Assembly (NCBI RefSeq): GCF_032854445.1
Contig: NC_088304.1
Span: forward strand, 15,601,850-15,665,849
DNA: 64,000 bases
From: Liolophura sinensis
Lineage: Eukaryota; Mollusca; Polyplacophora; Chitonida; Chitonidae
Reading direction: 5' to 3'
Shown here: positions 1-11,545 of the stretch, piece after piece
How positions within the stretch are numbered: position 1 is the first letter of the stretch
How the letters are laid out: each line of letters opens with the position of its first letter
Translations under genes and position numbers: made by a program
Notes under the pieces: generated by a model
Databases searched by the model: none
Seen by the model: only the letters and a program-made list of their open reading frames with translations
Told to the model about the DNA's origin: nothing

Positions 1-1553
1 TTCCTTGTAGTAGCAGTCAGCAAAGACAAATCAATGAAGATCAATACTAAGGAAATGAGAGCAGTGTAGGTTTGGAGGTGTAAGACTCTAGTCGCCCTTC
101 CTCCATGTCTTTACTAATGTTCCCTGGATAAAACCGACGGCGCCTCCAATACCAGACTCTAATAGAGGCTCCCATGTTGTATCTTGTGGACGTAATACTG
201 TGCGCGAACCAATGAGAAAGCGTTGATTGCCCGGACGTTCCAGTCGGCTTCGACTGGTGTACCATTATTGTTCGTGTTACAACTTTAAGATCAGCCAAAC
301 GATGGCTCAGTTGTTTACTTATTTGAAAACGGCTAAAATCACGAACCTGCTGACAGTCAGCTAGGTGGTGAACCTCTTAGGTGACTAAGAGGCATTCTTC
401 AAAACAGCTTACGTCAAAATATCACAGCAAAAACAACATTTATTGAGAATAATTATGGTGATAATCCTACTTATAGTTCAGCATATTGTATATCACATTT
501 GGATATAAGAGTTAAATTCTTGTTAAAATGCCATAATATTTAATATACAGGTACTTCAACACGCTCTCAAATCTAACCAGTAGGCTCGCTTAGCTCAGAG
601 TGATCAGTTCAGGACCTGTGGAACTTTCCACGCATGTATGCTGTAGCTCTCTCAGACCGGTTGTTGTCTCTTTAATGATGACTAGTGGAGAGAGAGGGGA
701 TTGCCACACAGCTGTGTGTGAAACACTTGAGGCGCACCAGCTGTCGCAGTTCAAACTAGCCTTGCCCTGACAACACGGCGACAACGATGTAGCTATCATA
801 GATAGTAGCAGAAATCCTACAGTCTCTGTGATTTCTGTCAGTTTGCTATAAAACTGAAATTTCTTGACCTATTTTTCTCACCGGAATTCGGTGTCTGAAC
901 ATTAATCTACAAACCCAGTGCAGAAATGCATTCTTCGCACGTTTTTCAGAAATTGCTTCCTGAGATCTATCTGGTAAACAACCACTGGTTTTATATCACC
1001 GTTAAATCAAATCACACTTTAATATGCTTTCTGATCATTATTGTTTAACAATAATCTCCACTTCAGCATTACTTGTCAATAAAATATCGATCACTGGCAT
1101 CCTCTTTAGTTAAAATCATTCTTTAAACACTTCTCTGCTTGTTCAGATTTCTCTATTTGTCCTACAAACTACCAGTGTTTTGCAGCCAGCACTTGCGTTT
1201 GTAGGTGTTTTTTATCCGTCCACAGTCCTTTCAGTGCTGCACTATGCATTTACCTTGAGAAAAAATATCCAAAGTGAATAAGAAGTACAGTTATAAATAT
1301 TTATATGCATATATTTCTCTTAAACTGTTTCAAGAGACCAGTTTTTGTTTCCTTATTTAACATCTATTGAAGCTTTTATAGCCGATAAAAGAATTCACAG
1401 GGCATGTTTTGGGCAAAATTTGATTTATAGCTTTAAGTAGAACGTATTTTATTTGATTCATCTATTTGTTTTTAAAGGCCGCACGATTTTTTTTATCTCT
1501 GCCCAAGGCATATACATGTCATACGGGAGATATAGCGATCAGATTGAGTCGTT
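1..1553. other. No gene recognised
   Basis: AT-rich DNA with only short chance ORFs. None has recognisable motifs or exon-like composition, and I see no repeat structure here. Confidence 0.5.
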
Positions 1554-2300
1554 GTCCGTCCATTCCTCTGTCTGTATTCATTGCCCGGTAAACTCGCCTC
1601 CTAGACAGTTATACTTGGATTTTCATGAAACTTTGTGTCCATATGAAAATGCGAATGTGGTATTTGGGTACCGCTGGATTAATTATTTCTGAATTATTTT
1701 GGATTAGGGACTTGTAGCGAGTGGGTGTCAGTGCAACCCGTCATAGAGCTATCATTTGACTCACGAAACTTTGTGGGCATACAGAGATCATGTGATAGCG
1801 TGTGCTGTTTAGGTTGTGACACATCAATTCAGTTATTGCCCCTTAAACATAGAATCGAGACTTCGTTTGTCAGTCGAGATCCTCCTAGAGTTATTACTTC
1901 ATGAAACTTTGTTGACGGACCAGAGATCATGTGATGATGTGCAGGTGATATTTGGGCTCTTCCACAATTATTTCCAGAGTGACATCCCTAATCGATCCTA
2001 GAAACATAGAATCGAAACTTGTAGTTAGTATTAGTCCTTGCCATCGCATCTCCTCCTAGAGTTACGTTTCGCCATTTTCATGAAATTTTGGCAGAGACCA
2101 TGCGAGCATGTGGATGTGATATCCGTGTTGCGCCATATCTATGGTTTGTAGGGTAATTGCCCTTTTAACATAGAATAGGGATTGGGGATAGTGATGCGTG
2201 TTACAGTTTTATACTGCTCTCTAATTGCTGATGTACAGTATGTCCAGTCTCGTGTTATCACTTCATGAATATTGCCGTATGGTATATACAGGTAAAACGC
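1554..2300 (+). repeat. Degenerate tandem repeat, period about 160 bp
   Basis: Related blocks recur in order. Each has a CTCCTAGAGTTA-like start, then TTCATGAAACTTTGTG, then CAGAGATCATGTGATGATG, then GATATTTGGG, then a CATAGAATCGAGAC-like end. The CATAGAAT element appears near 1849, 2007 and 2169, giving a period of about 160 bp and four to five decayed units. Short ORFs at 1453-1692 and 1816-2001 run through the units in different frames, so the repeat is not coding. Long-period repeats of this general look are common in marine invertebrate DNA; I cannot name a family. Confidence 0.6.
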
Positions 2301-3687
2301 GTGTGCTGAGCGTTCTTAGATATGTAGACATGCCTCATTTTCATCTCATATATGTCACATATATATACTGAGTAGGGGGGGGCAGTATAATGCCAGACCT
2401 TCCGCTATCTTATTAAAGAAATCTAAAGATAATGCAGATCATTATGCAGTCGGTCTGTTGATTGAGCCCCTGGGGATTCGCCATATTTTAATGACTGTTG
2501 CTTACTTGAGAAGTAGATTTATATGTGAAGGAAACAAGAGTGCCTAAAGTAAACTACCTCTGTTTGCTACATGTAGGTACATGGTAAATCTCCTGACTTG
2601 AAACCTCTGGCAAAGCAGCGAAAGCCAGATTCGAACTGATCCAAGCCAGCTTAGCTCTATTTCGTTTGAATATAGGCGTAGTTTCTAACGCATGTGGGTT
2701 AGAGAGTATTGACATTTTCCTTCTAGAGAAACACGGGAGTTGAATGCGTTTTCTCTTACAATGTTATGATGTCATGTCAGGTTGGTGCAAGATTTTTGGA
2801 ACTAAGGATTGAGCTCTTGTCTAGAGATACGAGTTCTAGACGGCTTTAGCGAGAAGCATTGCTCTAACTGTAGAGGACAGGCAGTTAATATGAGGTCGCG
2901 TGCTCGTTTTTAAAAGATTTTCTTTTACAGATATTTATTAAAAGCCATTGGTTTGCTACAGGGTTTGGTGAGTCTTCTGCACCCATTATACTGATCACTG
3001 TCGTGGAAAGAGAACAAGGCATAAATAGTAAACTAAGTATCCAAATCGCCATGCAGGTCATGCACGTCAGTCAGCTACACAGTACGAAAAGTAAAGTTCT
3101 GAAGGACCAGTTTCATGAATAAAATTAGAGAAATCCCAATTAAAAACCAGATTTAAAGTCCCAGTGAAATACCACACTCAGAAAATTTCCCAGTAGCTTT
3201 AATGTATATGCACGGTGAAAATCACAGTGCCCGTATAGGAAACCACCTAGTGCCCTTCGCCAAAAGACCCTAAACAAGAACTGAACACACGAGGTTGTCA
3301 CCCCATTGTTTAGAAATTACTGAAAAGTTTAAATGTTTAAATAGGTGCTATCATGAGATTTATAATTTAAAAGGACAGTTCAAGTATTGGAATAACAGTA
3401 AGTCTGATACTAACTCTCGTTACTTTTCGTGTGCTATTCTTAATCTCCAGTCCAGTCTAACCCACTAATTCTTCTTCACAAACTGTGCACGTATTTTTGT
3501 GTCCTAGCTTGAAAGGCTTTTTCACGACAGAAAGAAATGCGACCCAGATGCGTGAGTAGCACAATATATCATTTATTGCCCAGCGGGCAATAAACCCATG
3601 GTAGTTTAACCACTGCCAGGTGAAGTGAGGTGCATAAAATAATGGGTTATACATTCCTTCTTATTACCTAATCGATGAAGAGCATTT
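2301..3687. other. No gene recognised
   Basis: AT-rich intergenic DNA with no ORF or repeat that I can support. Confidence 0.5.
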
Positions 3688-3743
3688 GATGAAAACACAG
3701 TCTGGATCCCGACTTCAGGACGTAGCCAGACTGTGTTTTCATC
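3688..3743. repeat. Perfect 18-bp inverted repeat (hairpin)
   Basis: Arms at 3688-3705 (GATGAAAACACAGTCTGG) and 3726-3743 are exact reverse complements around a 20-base loop. The loop sequence, ATCCCGACTTCAGG plus CGTAG, occurs again almost unchanged at 3741-3760, directly after the right arm. A family B SINE tail follows at once. The arrangement arm, loop, reversed arm, loop copy looks like a template-switch product rather than a transposon terminus. Confidence 0.8.
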
Positions 3744-3754
3744 CCGACTTCAGG

Positions 3755-3833
3755 TCGTAGTTCGTGGTCGTATGACTGAAAAATTGTTAAGTACGACGCT
3801 AAACCACAAGCACTCACTCACTCAGGGCGTAGC
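3755..3833 (+). mobile_element. SINE family B, 3' tail fragment
   Basis: The run GTCGTATGACTGAAAAATTG, then TACGACGCTAAACCACAAGC and a CACTCACTCACTC tail, matches the 3' end of the full family B element at 10071-10437. The tRNA-like head is absent. Confidence 0.8.
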
Positions 3834-3840
3834 TTAACGA

Positions 3841-4125
3841 TTAAAACCAGAGCACCGACGACAGTATGTTAGTTGTCAAATGTCACACGGAACCGGTGAA
3901 ATCCGACCTCTTTTCAGTTTACTTCATCTGATGGCTTCATTTTAACTGAACATGTAAATTCTTAAATAGTATCAATTTACACCACCACCACCACCCCCCT
4001 CCATCCCCCGGCTCCAACTCCCTGCACCATGGCTTAAGCAGAAGTAGAAGCAAAAACGCAGCTATGTTAATAACAATTTATTACACGTCCTTGGTATAGA
4101 CTTACTCGGAACTGCCGTGTTGTCA
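3841..4125 (+). repeat. Dispersed repeat family C, copy 1
   Basis: This copy holds TTAAAACCAGAGCACCGACGAC, GTCACACGGAACCGGTGAAA, TTTTAACTGAACATGTAAATT and GCACCATGGCTTAAGCAG, in that order. The same ordered blocks recur at about 10470, 11455 (-), 13395, 18991, 25950 (-), 35625, 56580 (-) and 59670 (-). No ORF spans it, so it is likely a non-autonomous element. A (CCA)n/C-rich insertion sits at 3981-4013. The family is not identified. Confidence 0.6.
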
Positions 4126-5081
4126 CATGCCACCAACATTAACGTGAAAAAACAACACAGTCTCCATGCTGTCCATATCGTACTGAACATTCATCTCGCG
4201 TAACTTTGATGTCAGGTTGTCCTCTATTCTCTTGCGATAAATAATTTAATACCTTTGACTTAAGCACTAATTTCCCGGTACATTCGCCTAAAGCTGTTGT
4301 TTATCGCGTTGTCGCTTTATATAACTTCTCCCTCACATGTCGAATTATCGGTGTTAGCCTTGGATGCAAACCGGCACAATTGAACAAATGAACTTGTAAA
4401 TGATCAGTAAAACAAAGGCCGCTAAAATAGCCTGTGTGTGTCAGTGGTATAACGGAATGACATTACCCAATGTCAGGTAAGGGATGGGAATTTCCCTCAT
4501 CCCATTCAGAACAAAACACACGTGGGTTTAAAATCGGTGATACTTGCAGAAAAAAGCGTCTTCTATTTATAGGTAATTGGTAGTGTTAAACGTGGGAGAC
4601 ATCCATGTTTTCGTTCAGGTTGCCAAGCCTTGATACCAAGCTAGGATGAGATTAAAGTCGTTGTTGCGACACGACAAGCCATGGGGACTCATGCCCAGTT
4701 ATTAAACTAATGATGTTCTGTGTCGTTTACAGTCAAGTTCTGTGAGCTGATAACTAAAGCAACATCTGGAATTGCAAACGGTCTGCTAGACAAGTCACAC
4801 GCTTCTTGGCTCAATCGTGCGGTAAGTTATTGTCTTTTTATACTAATTTAAACATTCTCTGGTTTATAGGTGGATTAGTGTGTGTGAATGGCAATGTTTG
4901 CCACATTTCGACGAACTGGTATATCGCAAGCCTTCTGGGTTGTTGTAACACCAATTGATGTCAGTTTCGAACTCAGCTTTGAAGACTCTTGGCTCTGCAG
5001 ACTCTTTAGTTTAACAATTTAAACCAATTGGTCAGCGTGGGCCTTTCAATCTATATTGTGTTCAACAGAAACCTAAATGTC
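4126..5081. other. No gene recognised
   Basis: AT-rich intergenic DNA without supported features. Confidence 0.5.
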
Positions 5082-5090
5082 ATCATTATA

Positions 5091-5164
5091 TTTATATATT
5101 TATTTGATTGGTGTTTTACGCCGTACTAAAAGAATATTTCACTTATACGATGCCTGATGATGAT

Positions 5165-5195
<31 letters not shown>

Positions 5196-5457
5196 CCGAC
5201 GACGATGACGACGATGATGATGATGATTTGTTTTGATGAAGGTCCATTCCTTATACAACAGCGGATAGCATTATGGTGGGAGGAAACTGGGCAGAATCCG
5301 GGTGAAACCCACAACCATCTGCAGGTTGTTTGGTAGACCTTTCCACATACGGCCTGCGATGAAGCCAGCGTGACCTGGACTTGAATTCACAACGGCGGCA
5401 GTGGTGCTCATCACGCCACGCTGGCATGCTAACCACCTCGGCCACGGAGAGCCTATT
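5091..5457 (-). mobile_element. SINE family A, full length, with GAY microsatellite
   Basis: Read on the minus strand, the element starts with a tRNA-like head (GCCGAGGTGGTTAGCATGC, A-box-like) and ends in the family tail, complement of TATTTATTTGATTGGTG. A 9-bp target-site duplication ATCATTATA flanks it (5082-5090 and 5458-5466). Inside, the conserved ACGACGGCGG triplet block has expanded into a (GAT/GAC)n run at about 5153-5226, and TTATACRA is found on both sides of the expansion. Short ORFs with long Ile/Val or Asp runs in this region come only from that microsatellite. Confidence 0.85.
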
Positions 5458-5466
5458 ATCATTATA

Positions 5467-6595
5467 AGAACATATTAAAAAAGAAACATTTATAGCCTAA
5501 TTCATTATTCAGCAAGACGTTTTTTAATCGACACCGCAAAACGTCGCCAGACTGCTTGAACGAAAGCTCATTGCATGCCCACAAACCGTTATTATCTGAT
5601 CAGATTGCCTGACAATTTCTGGTCAGATTAATTCACAGAAAGTCGTTACCTCTAGGGTATTCGTTAATATGACGTTCCGGGACCTATTAAATCACTTCTG
5701 TCTCTGTGTATGGGTTTTAATTTTACATTTTCCTTAAAGCAGACAATCTCTCTCTGATGTTCTTTATATATCACCTGAGTGAAGAAACGTTTATTTTGCT
5801 AACTGCCATAGTATGAAAATGTCCAGTAATGCGCAGTTTGCATTAAATGTAGCTCTATAACTTATCAAAGATCGCTTCACCTGTTTATTTTATGTATTTA
5901 TTTGTGCATTTAATGACTTTATATAATCCTTATATTTTTTAAACTTATATAGGCTAAAAATACCTAAAGTATAAAATTAGTCTGTTGATGTGCTATATAA
6001 ATTCAATTTTTGGATGACACATTCCTTTCACTGCACAGGCGTTGTTGCGTTTCAGTGCACAGGCGAGGTTTCGGTGTTGTTAGGTGTAGCGTTAACAAGC
6101 ATGCGAGGATATCATCGAAAAGCCGCCCTTTGAATTAAATGTAGTTTCTGCCCACAAAGTTGTTTTTATCTCCTACCACAATCTTCTACGTGCCACTGAA
6201 AAATGATAGACGCTGCTATGCCAGAAAAAGTTTCACATCATTTTATGAGGTGTCGAAATACAAAGTGTGCTTTGAGTGGGAATGAGGAAGAATTACAAAG
6301 GACAGAAGCAGTCATATTTTTCGATGGGCAAGCGATCGGACGCAAGAATGGTATATCAAATGGCGTAATTTCTGTCAGCAGTGAAAGGTACTTTTGTTTT
6401 AACATGGTGTACTCTCTAGAGTTAAAAGTTACAACTGTGACAACAAGTATGGACGAAGCATTTGGTTCAGCTTTGAAATGAATAGCCTATCTTCGTCATT
6501 GATTGAAAACCTCCTTTATCTGTGAGAATAACATATTGTCCAAGCTTTTAATGAACATGCCATGAGTCGGAGCATCTCCTTGTTAACCTGAAGTC
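5467..6595. other. No gene recognised; unassigned 92-codon ORF at 6203-6481 (+)
   Basis: The ORF at 6203-6481 has a fairly even amino-acid composition and no hydrophobic anchor. It has no motif I recognise and no second exon nearby that I can join to it. It is more likely chance than a gene. The rest of the interval shows nothing. Confidence 0.4.
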
Positions 6596-7012
6596 CGAAG
6601 TGTCAACCCCCATGTCAACATCATCCCAACCCCATATCAACATCATCCCAACCCCATATCAACATCATCCCAACTCCATATCAACCCTATCCCAATCCCA
6701 TAATACCCCATCTCAACCTCATATCAACCCTGTCTCTACCAGATCCCAAACCCATATCAACCCCATCCCAACCCCCATATCAACATCATCCCCAACCCCA
6801 TCCTAACCCATAACAACCCCATCTCAACGTCATATCAACATCATCCCAACCCCATCCTAACCCATAACAACCCCATCTCAACGTCATATCAACCCTGTCT
6901 CTACCCTCTCTCAATCCTATTTCTAGCCCATTCCAACCCCGTCTATACCCCATCCTAACCCCATTCTCATCCCAACAACATACTAACCCCCACCCCAAGT
7001 CCATTCCAGCCC
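6596..7012 (+). repeat. G-poor minisatellite (CCCATATCAACATCATCCCAA type)
   Basis: Imperfect units of about 21 bp built from AACCCCATATCAACATCATC run across the interval. A larger 54-bp duplication sits inside: TCCTAACCCATAACAACCCC occurs at 6801 and again at 6855. The plus strand is almost free of G, giving strong strand asymmetry. Short proline/serine-rich and glycine/tryptophan-rich ORFs on the two strands are by-products of the repeat. Confidence 0.85.
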
Positions 7013-8929
7013 CGTCTCTATCCTATGCGTACCAACCGTTGTCTTACCCGTACTCCAGCATCACTAGGTTGGCTTCTGCTGATGCATGCTGCAGTTTATT
7101 AAGATCCGATCCATTCTAATCTAGTTTCTCGCCTCAGGTTTATTGCACCAAATGCTGTTATACGATGTCTTCGTCTTAATACCCATTACACTTGTCCTAT
7201 GTTTTTAGTGTGTCATGATTGACCATTATCACAAGGTATGGTGACTCTGTTGTCTGGTGCTTTCTTACAACCAACGGTAACACACTCGCTTTGATCTCGA
7301 AACACTGATTGGCTTTTTGGTTAACATTTAGCGGTGAGGAGATGTCTGCAAAGCTTTGACCCGTCAAGATAACGCATTGTGGCAAGTATATAAGCTATAC
7401 AGCGCCTCTCCTTTTTACTGTCTATGTAGCATATGACCGACAGGGAGTGATTACAGGAAATGCATTGTTAAACAAGACGTTTGAAGTATACGGATCTCCA
7501 GGGCTTCGGTCTTGGAACGGTTCGAGCTCCACCTTCTCAGACACGGCGCATCACAAGAATGACCATGGCTGTCACTCAGTAGCAGCGTAGCTGTAGCTGA
7601 AAGCTGTGTTCCACATGCTTTAAGTGTGGCCTGACCACTAGCTGCCAGAGGCAGAATATTATTCGCAGCTAGCCGTGCTTTTAATAGACGGCTGGAAAAG
7701 GAATGAGAAACCTTATAAACCGGGCTTCAGTTGGTTGATTTGGCAGGGACATATTACTATCGACAGTGTATAGCCAAACGGTTGTAGTATCGGGTAGCTA
7801 TTACCGTAAATCTCTACTGTATCAAAGGACCAGGTTGCATAAGCGTATTGATCGCCTATTTCATACATCTGTATACATATCATATGCAGTGCGGTGACGT
7901 TTCAACTTACGGTTGTAATGTGTGTAACAAGAGTGTCAAGTAGGCCGACTGTAAAGAGATACTAGAAAATATTCTTGAAAATATCCACAGGGCAAGTAAA
8001 CGCTTGATCAAACAAAGCAATGCTGCCGTAATATAATCTATAAATTTGATATTTTACCCAGTTTGGATATACCCAGGTGTATGTCCTGTCTTACACTACA
8101 AAATCTTCATGATCACAGGTTTGTACTCATGATTGGTACTATTAGGTGTTTTTGTGTTCTTGATAAAATTACGCGCATCTAATCGGCATATACACTGAGT
8201 AATCAGTGGTTACGGTTTATAAAACGCCTCGTTAGCACTCTTTCGGACATATTTGCACGGTGTGCAATGTCCGTTTTATTTTCGAAACGCACTTTCATGT
8301 AGAATTAAAGAAACGTAAAGAAAGTAAATTCTTACAAGTTTCTGGAGCTCATTAAAGGATTGTGAGGGTTCGATGTACACGACGGAACACCTTGTCCCAA
8401 TCTAATTAAGAGCAGCCTTGGACACTTTGACCATCCTACTTGGAATGCAATTTCCATCATTTAGTGGTGTCAATAGATGTCACTTCTTTAGCACTCTCGC
8501 GTATATTTACCAAACCGCAGTAAACCGCTCCCAGAAAACACAGTGTCCACCAACGTGGATTGCGGCTGTCTATCTCCGTCAATCCCAATTCCGTTTTGCT
8601 TAGCCAGTCTGAAATGGACAAGGTGTGTGTGGAGGCTCTCCAGGCACACCGGGGCTCTGGGAAAGAGGGTTACTTCCCCAGCTCTGAAGCTAACCACTAA
8701 GGTTTTGCTCTTGACATGCTATAAATAGTGTATATTCCGGTCGGGGGTGTATGCCATCTAGATGACATCCCATTGGCTTTTTACGTGACAATGGCAGTAA
8801 TTTAATACGTATTGTACTGTGATACTGTTTTGCGAAATTTCTAATGATTGTTTTGTTTGCGTGCAGTTTTTGATGGATGCTACGGCAGTTCAATCTGCCA
8901 CTCCCCCATTGCCAGCATATCTACTGGAG
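7013..8929. other. No gene recognised
   Basis: Short overlapping ORFs on both strands lack motifs. I see no repeat that I can support. Confidence 0.5.
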
Positions 8930-9010
8930 AGGCTTTGTGTCAGGAGTCTTTAGTGTGTTGATCCATTGAGGTAGCGCTGTAACTATTTTAGCATGAGCAC
9001 CAAGCCTGGT
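8930..9010 (+). repeat. Dispersed fragment related to the 13-24 kb duplicated segment
   Basis: The block CAGGAGTCTTTAGTGTGTTG, then ATCCATTGAGGTAGCGCTGT and a TTAGCATGAGCACC end, aligns with blocks at about 14930-14995 and 19995-20060 that lie inside the two copies of the large duplicated segment. So part of that segment is also dispersed elsewhere. Confidence 0.5.
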
Positions 9011-10057
9011 AGCAGGAAACGATAGGACAAAAATTATACTTTAAACTGCGTTAAATTTCAAGCCCCAGACCACTCAGTCTTTCACTCTTCCATTAAACAC
9101 ATTATTTTACCTTGGGACTTAACACACGTGGGTCAACTGGCAAGAGCTTGTAGTTTCGTGTTTTTTCTTATTCACAGAAGATTATTTTTTTGTATTATAT
9201 ATGAAATGAACGAAAAATAAATTCTAACCCCTCAAACGACAGAAACGACTGAACCTGGCAAGTTTCTTTTAGAAAAGACCCTAGGTTTTTCCGGTGGGGG
9301 CGTGAGTACTGCACTAATTTCATTCTCCCTAGAATAACTAATTTTCCGCAAATAGTTTGACAACATTATGTATCGATCTATCACAATTAACTGTAAACAG
9401 GGCGCCATGGACGACAGTTAAGGCGACAGATAGCCTTTTAGTGAATCCAAGCTTTCAACTGAAGACTGTGTACACTGATGCTCCTGGTTTGTACGACAGA
9501 CAGAATGACGGAAAATTTGTCTACTTGACTGTACGGGTTTCCGTTTTCATGTGGAAAGCGAGAAAGTTGAAAACTACGGATTCGGGATCTTCTTGTGTGA
9601 TGAAGTAATGAGGTGTCCGGTAGCTAGCCAAGGTGGAAGTCGAGCAGAATGCTGACTGTAATAATAACCTATACGGTGTAGCAATTACACCAAGGCATAA
9701 TACTAACGGTAGTAACGGGAACATCCCTTGACACCATCCTAGTCATCCTAACCCAGGAATCAAAAAATTCCCCAAAACAACATAAACGTATTACGAATGT
9801 ATGTACAAGAAAAAAAAACCCTATCTTTGAGGTATTGTTTAGAGTGTGTGTTCTCGGACACATTTATCAATGAAAATGGTTTTGATGACTGTCGTCGCTG
9901 CTCTGGTTTTACTCGACTGTGCGACTTTAATTATATTATATTTTCTTGTTTTTACTTGTTAGCCATATGACGGGTGGTGATGTTTTTCAAACCATTTGAA
10001 AAACTGGAGTTGATGTTGTCCATTTCCGCGCGTGCCGTCGGCAGGGTCCTTCAGTCT
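9011..10057. other. No gene recognised
   Basis: ORFs of 60-83 codons at 9357-9863 have no recognisable motif. A short family C-like end (CTGGTTTTACTCGACTGTGC) lies near 9902-9921. Nothing else is supported. Confidence 0.4.
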
Positions 10058-10070
10058 TCGTTCTATACTT

Positions 10071-10437
10071 CGACCGGCCCGGATAGCACAGTTGGTAGAG
10101 CGTCCGCTTCGGGACCGGTAGATCCAGGATCAATCCTTGGTCGAGTCACACCTAAGACTTTAAAAGAGGAAGTTGTAACTTCCTCGCTTGGCGTTCAGCA
10201 TGAAGGGGATAGTGCAACGACTGGTTGACCCGTATCAGTATAATGGCTCGGGCGGGGCGGCTTACTTGCCTTCGGTAAGTCGTCTCAGTGATGCAGCACT
10301 AAATAAAAGAGCGGTGGAAATCCGTCCTGCAACAAGGAGGCACATTACACATGCATGCACCCTAATGATTCCTTCGTCGTCATATGACTGAAAAATTGTT
10401 GAGTACGACGTTAAACCCCAAGCACTCACTCACTCAC
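10071..10437 (+). mobile_element. SINE family B, full length, tRNA-Lys-like head, 13-bp TSD
   Basis: A tRNA-derived head has an A-box-like TAGCACAGTTGGTAGAGC (10084-10101) and a B-box-like GGATCAATCC (10127-10136). Its first bases, GCCCGGATAGC.CAGTTGGTAGAGC, resemble animal tRNA-Lys. A conserved body follows, then the tail ACGTTAAACCCCAAGCACTC ending in (ACTC)n. A perfect 13-bp target-site duplication TCGTTCTATACTT flanks it (10058-10070 and 10438-10450), so this is a clean insertion. Two ORFs in this interval (84 and 67 codons) are SINE sequence and not genes. Confidence 0.92.
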
Positions 10438-10464
10438 TCGTTCTATACTTTAACCTATGCTTAC

Positions 10465-10655
10465 AGTACGAGACTACAGTGGATAGTTGGGAAATTGTCA
10501 CCCGTAACCGGTAAAAAGGTCTTCTTATCAATTTGTATGCTTACTGAAACATCCACTAACTGAAGGACTCAAAGGAAAACTAGGTCAAACATTGCAGTGA
10601 TGTTAATAGCACTGGTCTAGAATTACTCAATTTGCTGTGTTTTCCTTACATTGAA
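10465..10655 (+). repeat. Dispersed repeat family C, diverged copy
   Basis: GTCACCCGTAACCGGTAAAA, a TTCTTATCAATTT block, TTGCAGTGATGTTAATAGC and a CTCAATTTGCTGTGTT block follow the order seen in the copy at 3841-4125. Confidence 0.5.
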
Positions 10656-11454
10656 GGCAGAATAACAATAATACGAAGCCATTGCAAAGGGGCAAGTCTT
10701 CGAATATGCTTTGTCTATCGGCAGAATGCAAGAATTCGATATGAAAGACTACAGCGTGTAGAGTAAAACCATAAAAACTGTATTTCACTTGGCTTACGTT
10801 AACGCTTTGTGGCCTTAGTTGTCATGTAACCAGTGTGTATAAAAGCGTGACGTATTTTATAACGTTAGCTTTGTCAGGAGCGGTTAGAAAATAGGTATAG
10901 CAGTTAATAGGGTTAAGCTGTCATGTCTACGTACTTCAACTGATAACGTGTCAGCATTTGTTCTATTTCGTTTGGACTCCTTTTCTGTGATCATATGTTT
11001 TATTATTGGATCCCTACTGCAGAGCAAATCCGGCCCGTCAGTTAAGCCAGTCCCACTGGCTTCGCTGCACACTGCCGTTCGCCATGAGGCCTTGTCAGTA
11101 ACATGCACAAGGCAATCTCACTCACGCTAGAAGTAGCCGTTCCTCTTAGGCCAACAGGCTTGTTGTGAAGATCTATAGTAACACCTGTTCCTCACCCATC
11201 CAATGCCCTTCCTCTCCGTAGTTTTAGAGTTCAGAATTTGGTATCAAATAGACTCGTTGTTAAGGTAGAGAAATGAGGGCAAAATTGGGCTTAGCTCCGA
11301 AAATACGGAAGGAATACTTCGACTGGAGTAACGTAGGGTGTACTACGTAGGTCTGTTGATTTTATTGTATATTAAGTATGTTGTTTACACAACATTTTTT
11401 TTAGAAAATCTAGATCAATCACATCTAACAAATTGCAGTTAACATCATTGCATG
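10656..11454. other. No gene recognised
   Basis: Short antisense ORF pairs at 10884-11130 have no motifs. No repeat identified. Confidence 0.5.
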
Positions 11455-11545
11455 TTTCTACAAGCGGCCGTATTTCACCGGTTACGTGGGACTACTTGCC
11501 AAATATCACACTATCGTCCCTGACCTGGTTTTACTCTGTATCCTG
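11455..11545 (-). repeat. Dispersed repeat family C, fragment
   Basis: The block GTATTTCACCGGTTACGTGG, then CACTATCGTCCCTGACC and GGTTTTACTCTG is the reverse complement of the start of family C. Confidence 0.6.

Noticed and set aside
10084-10136. Possible functional tRNA gene
   Set aside because: The head is clearly part of a SINE with body, tail and target-site duplication, and the anticodon arm pairing is not convincing.
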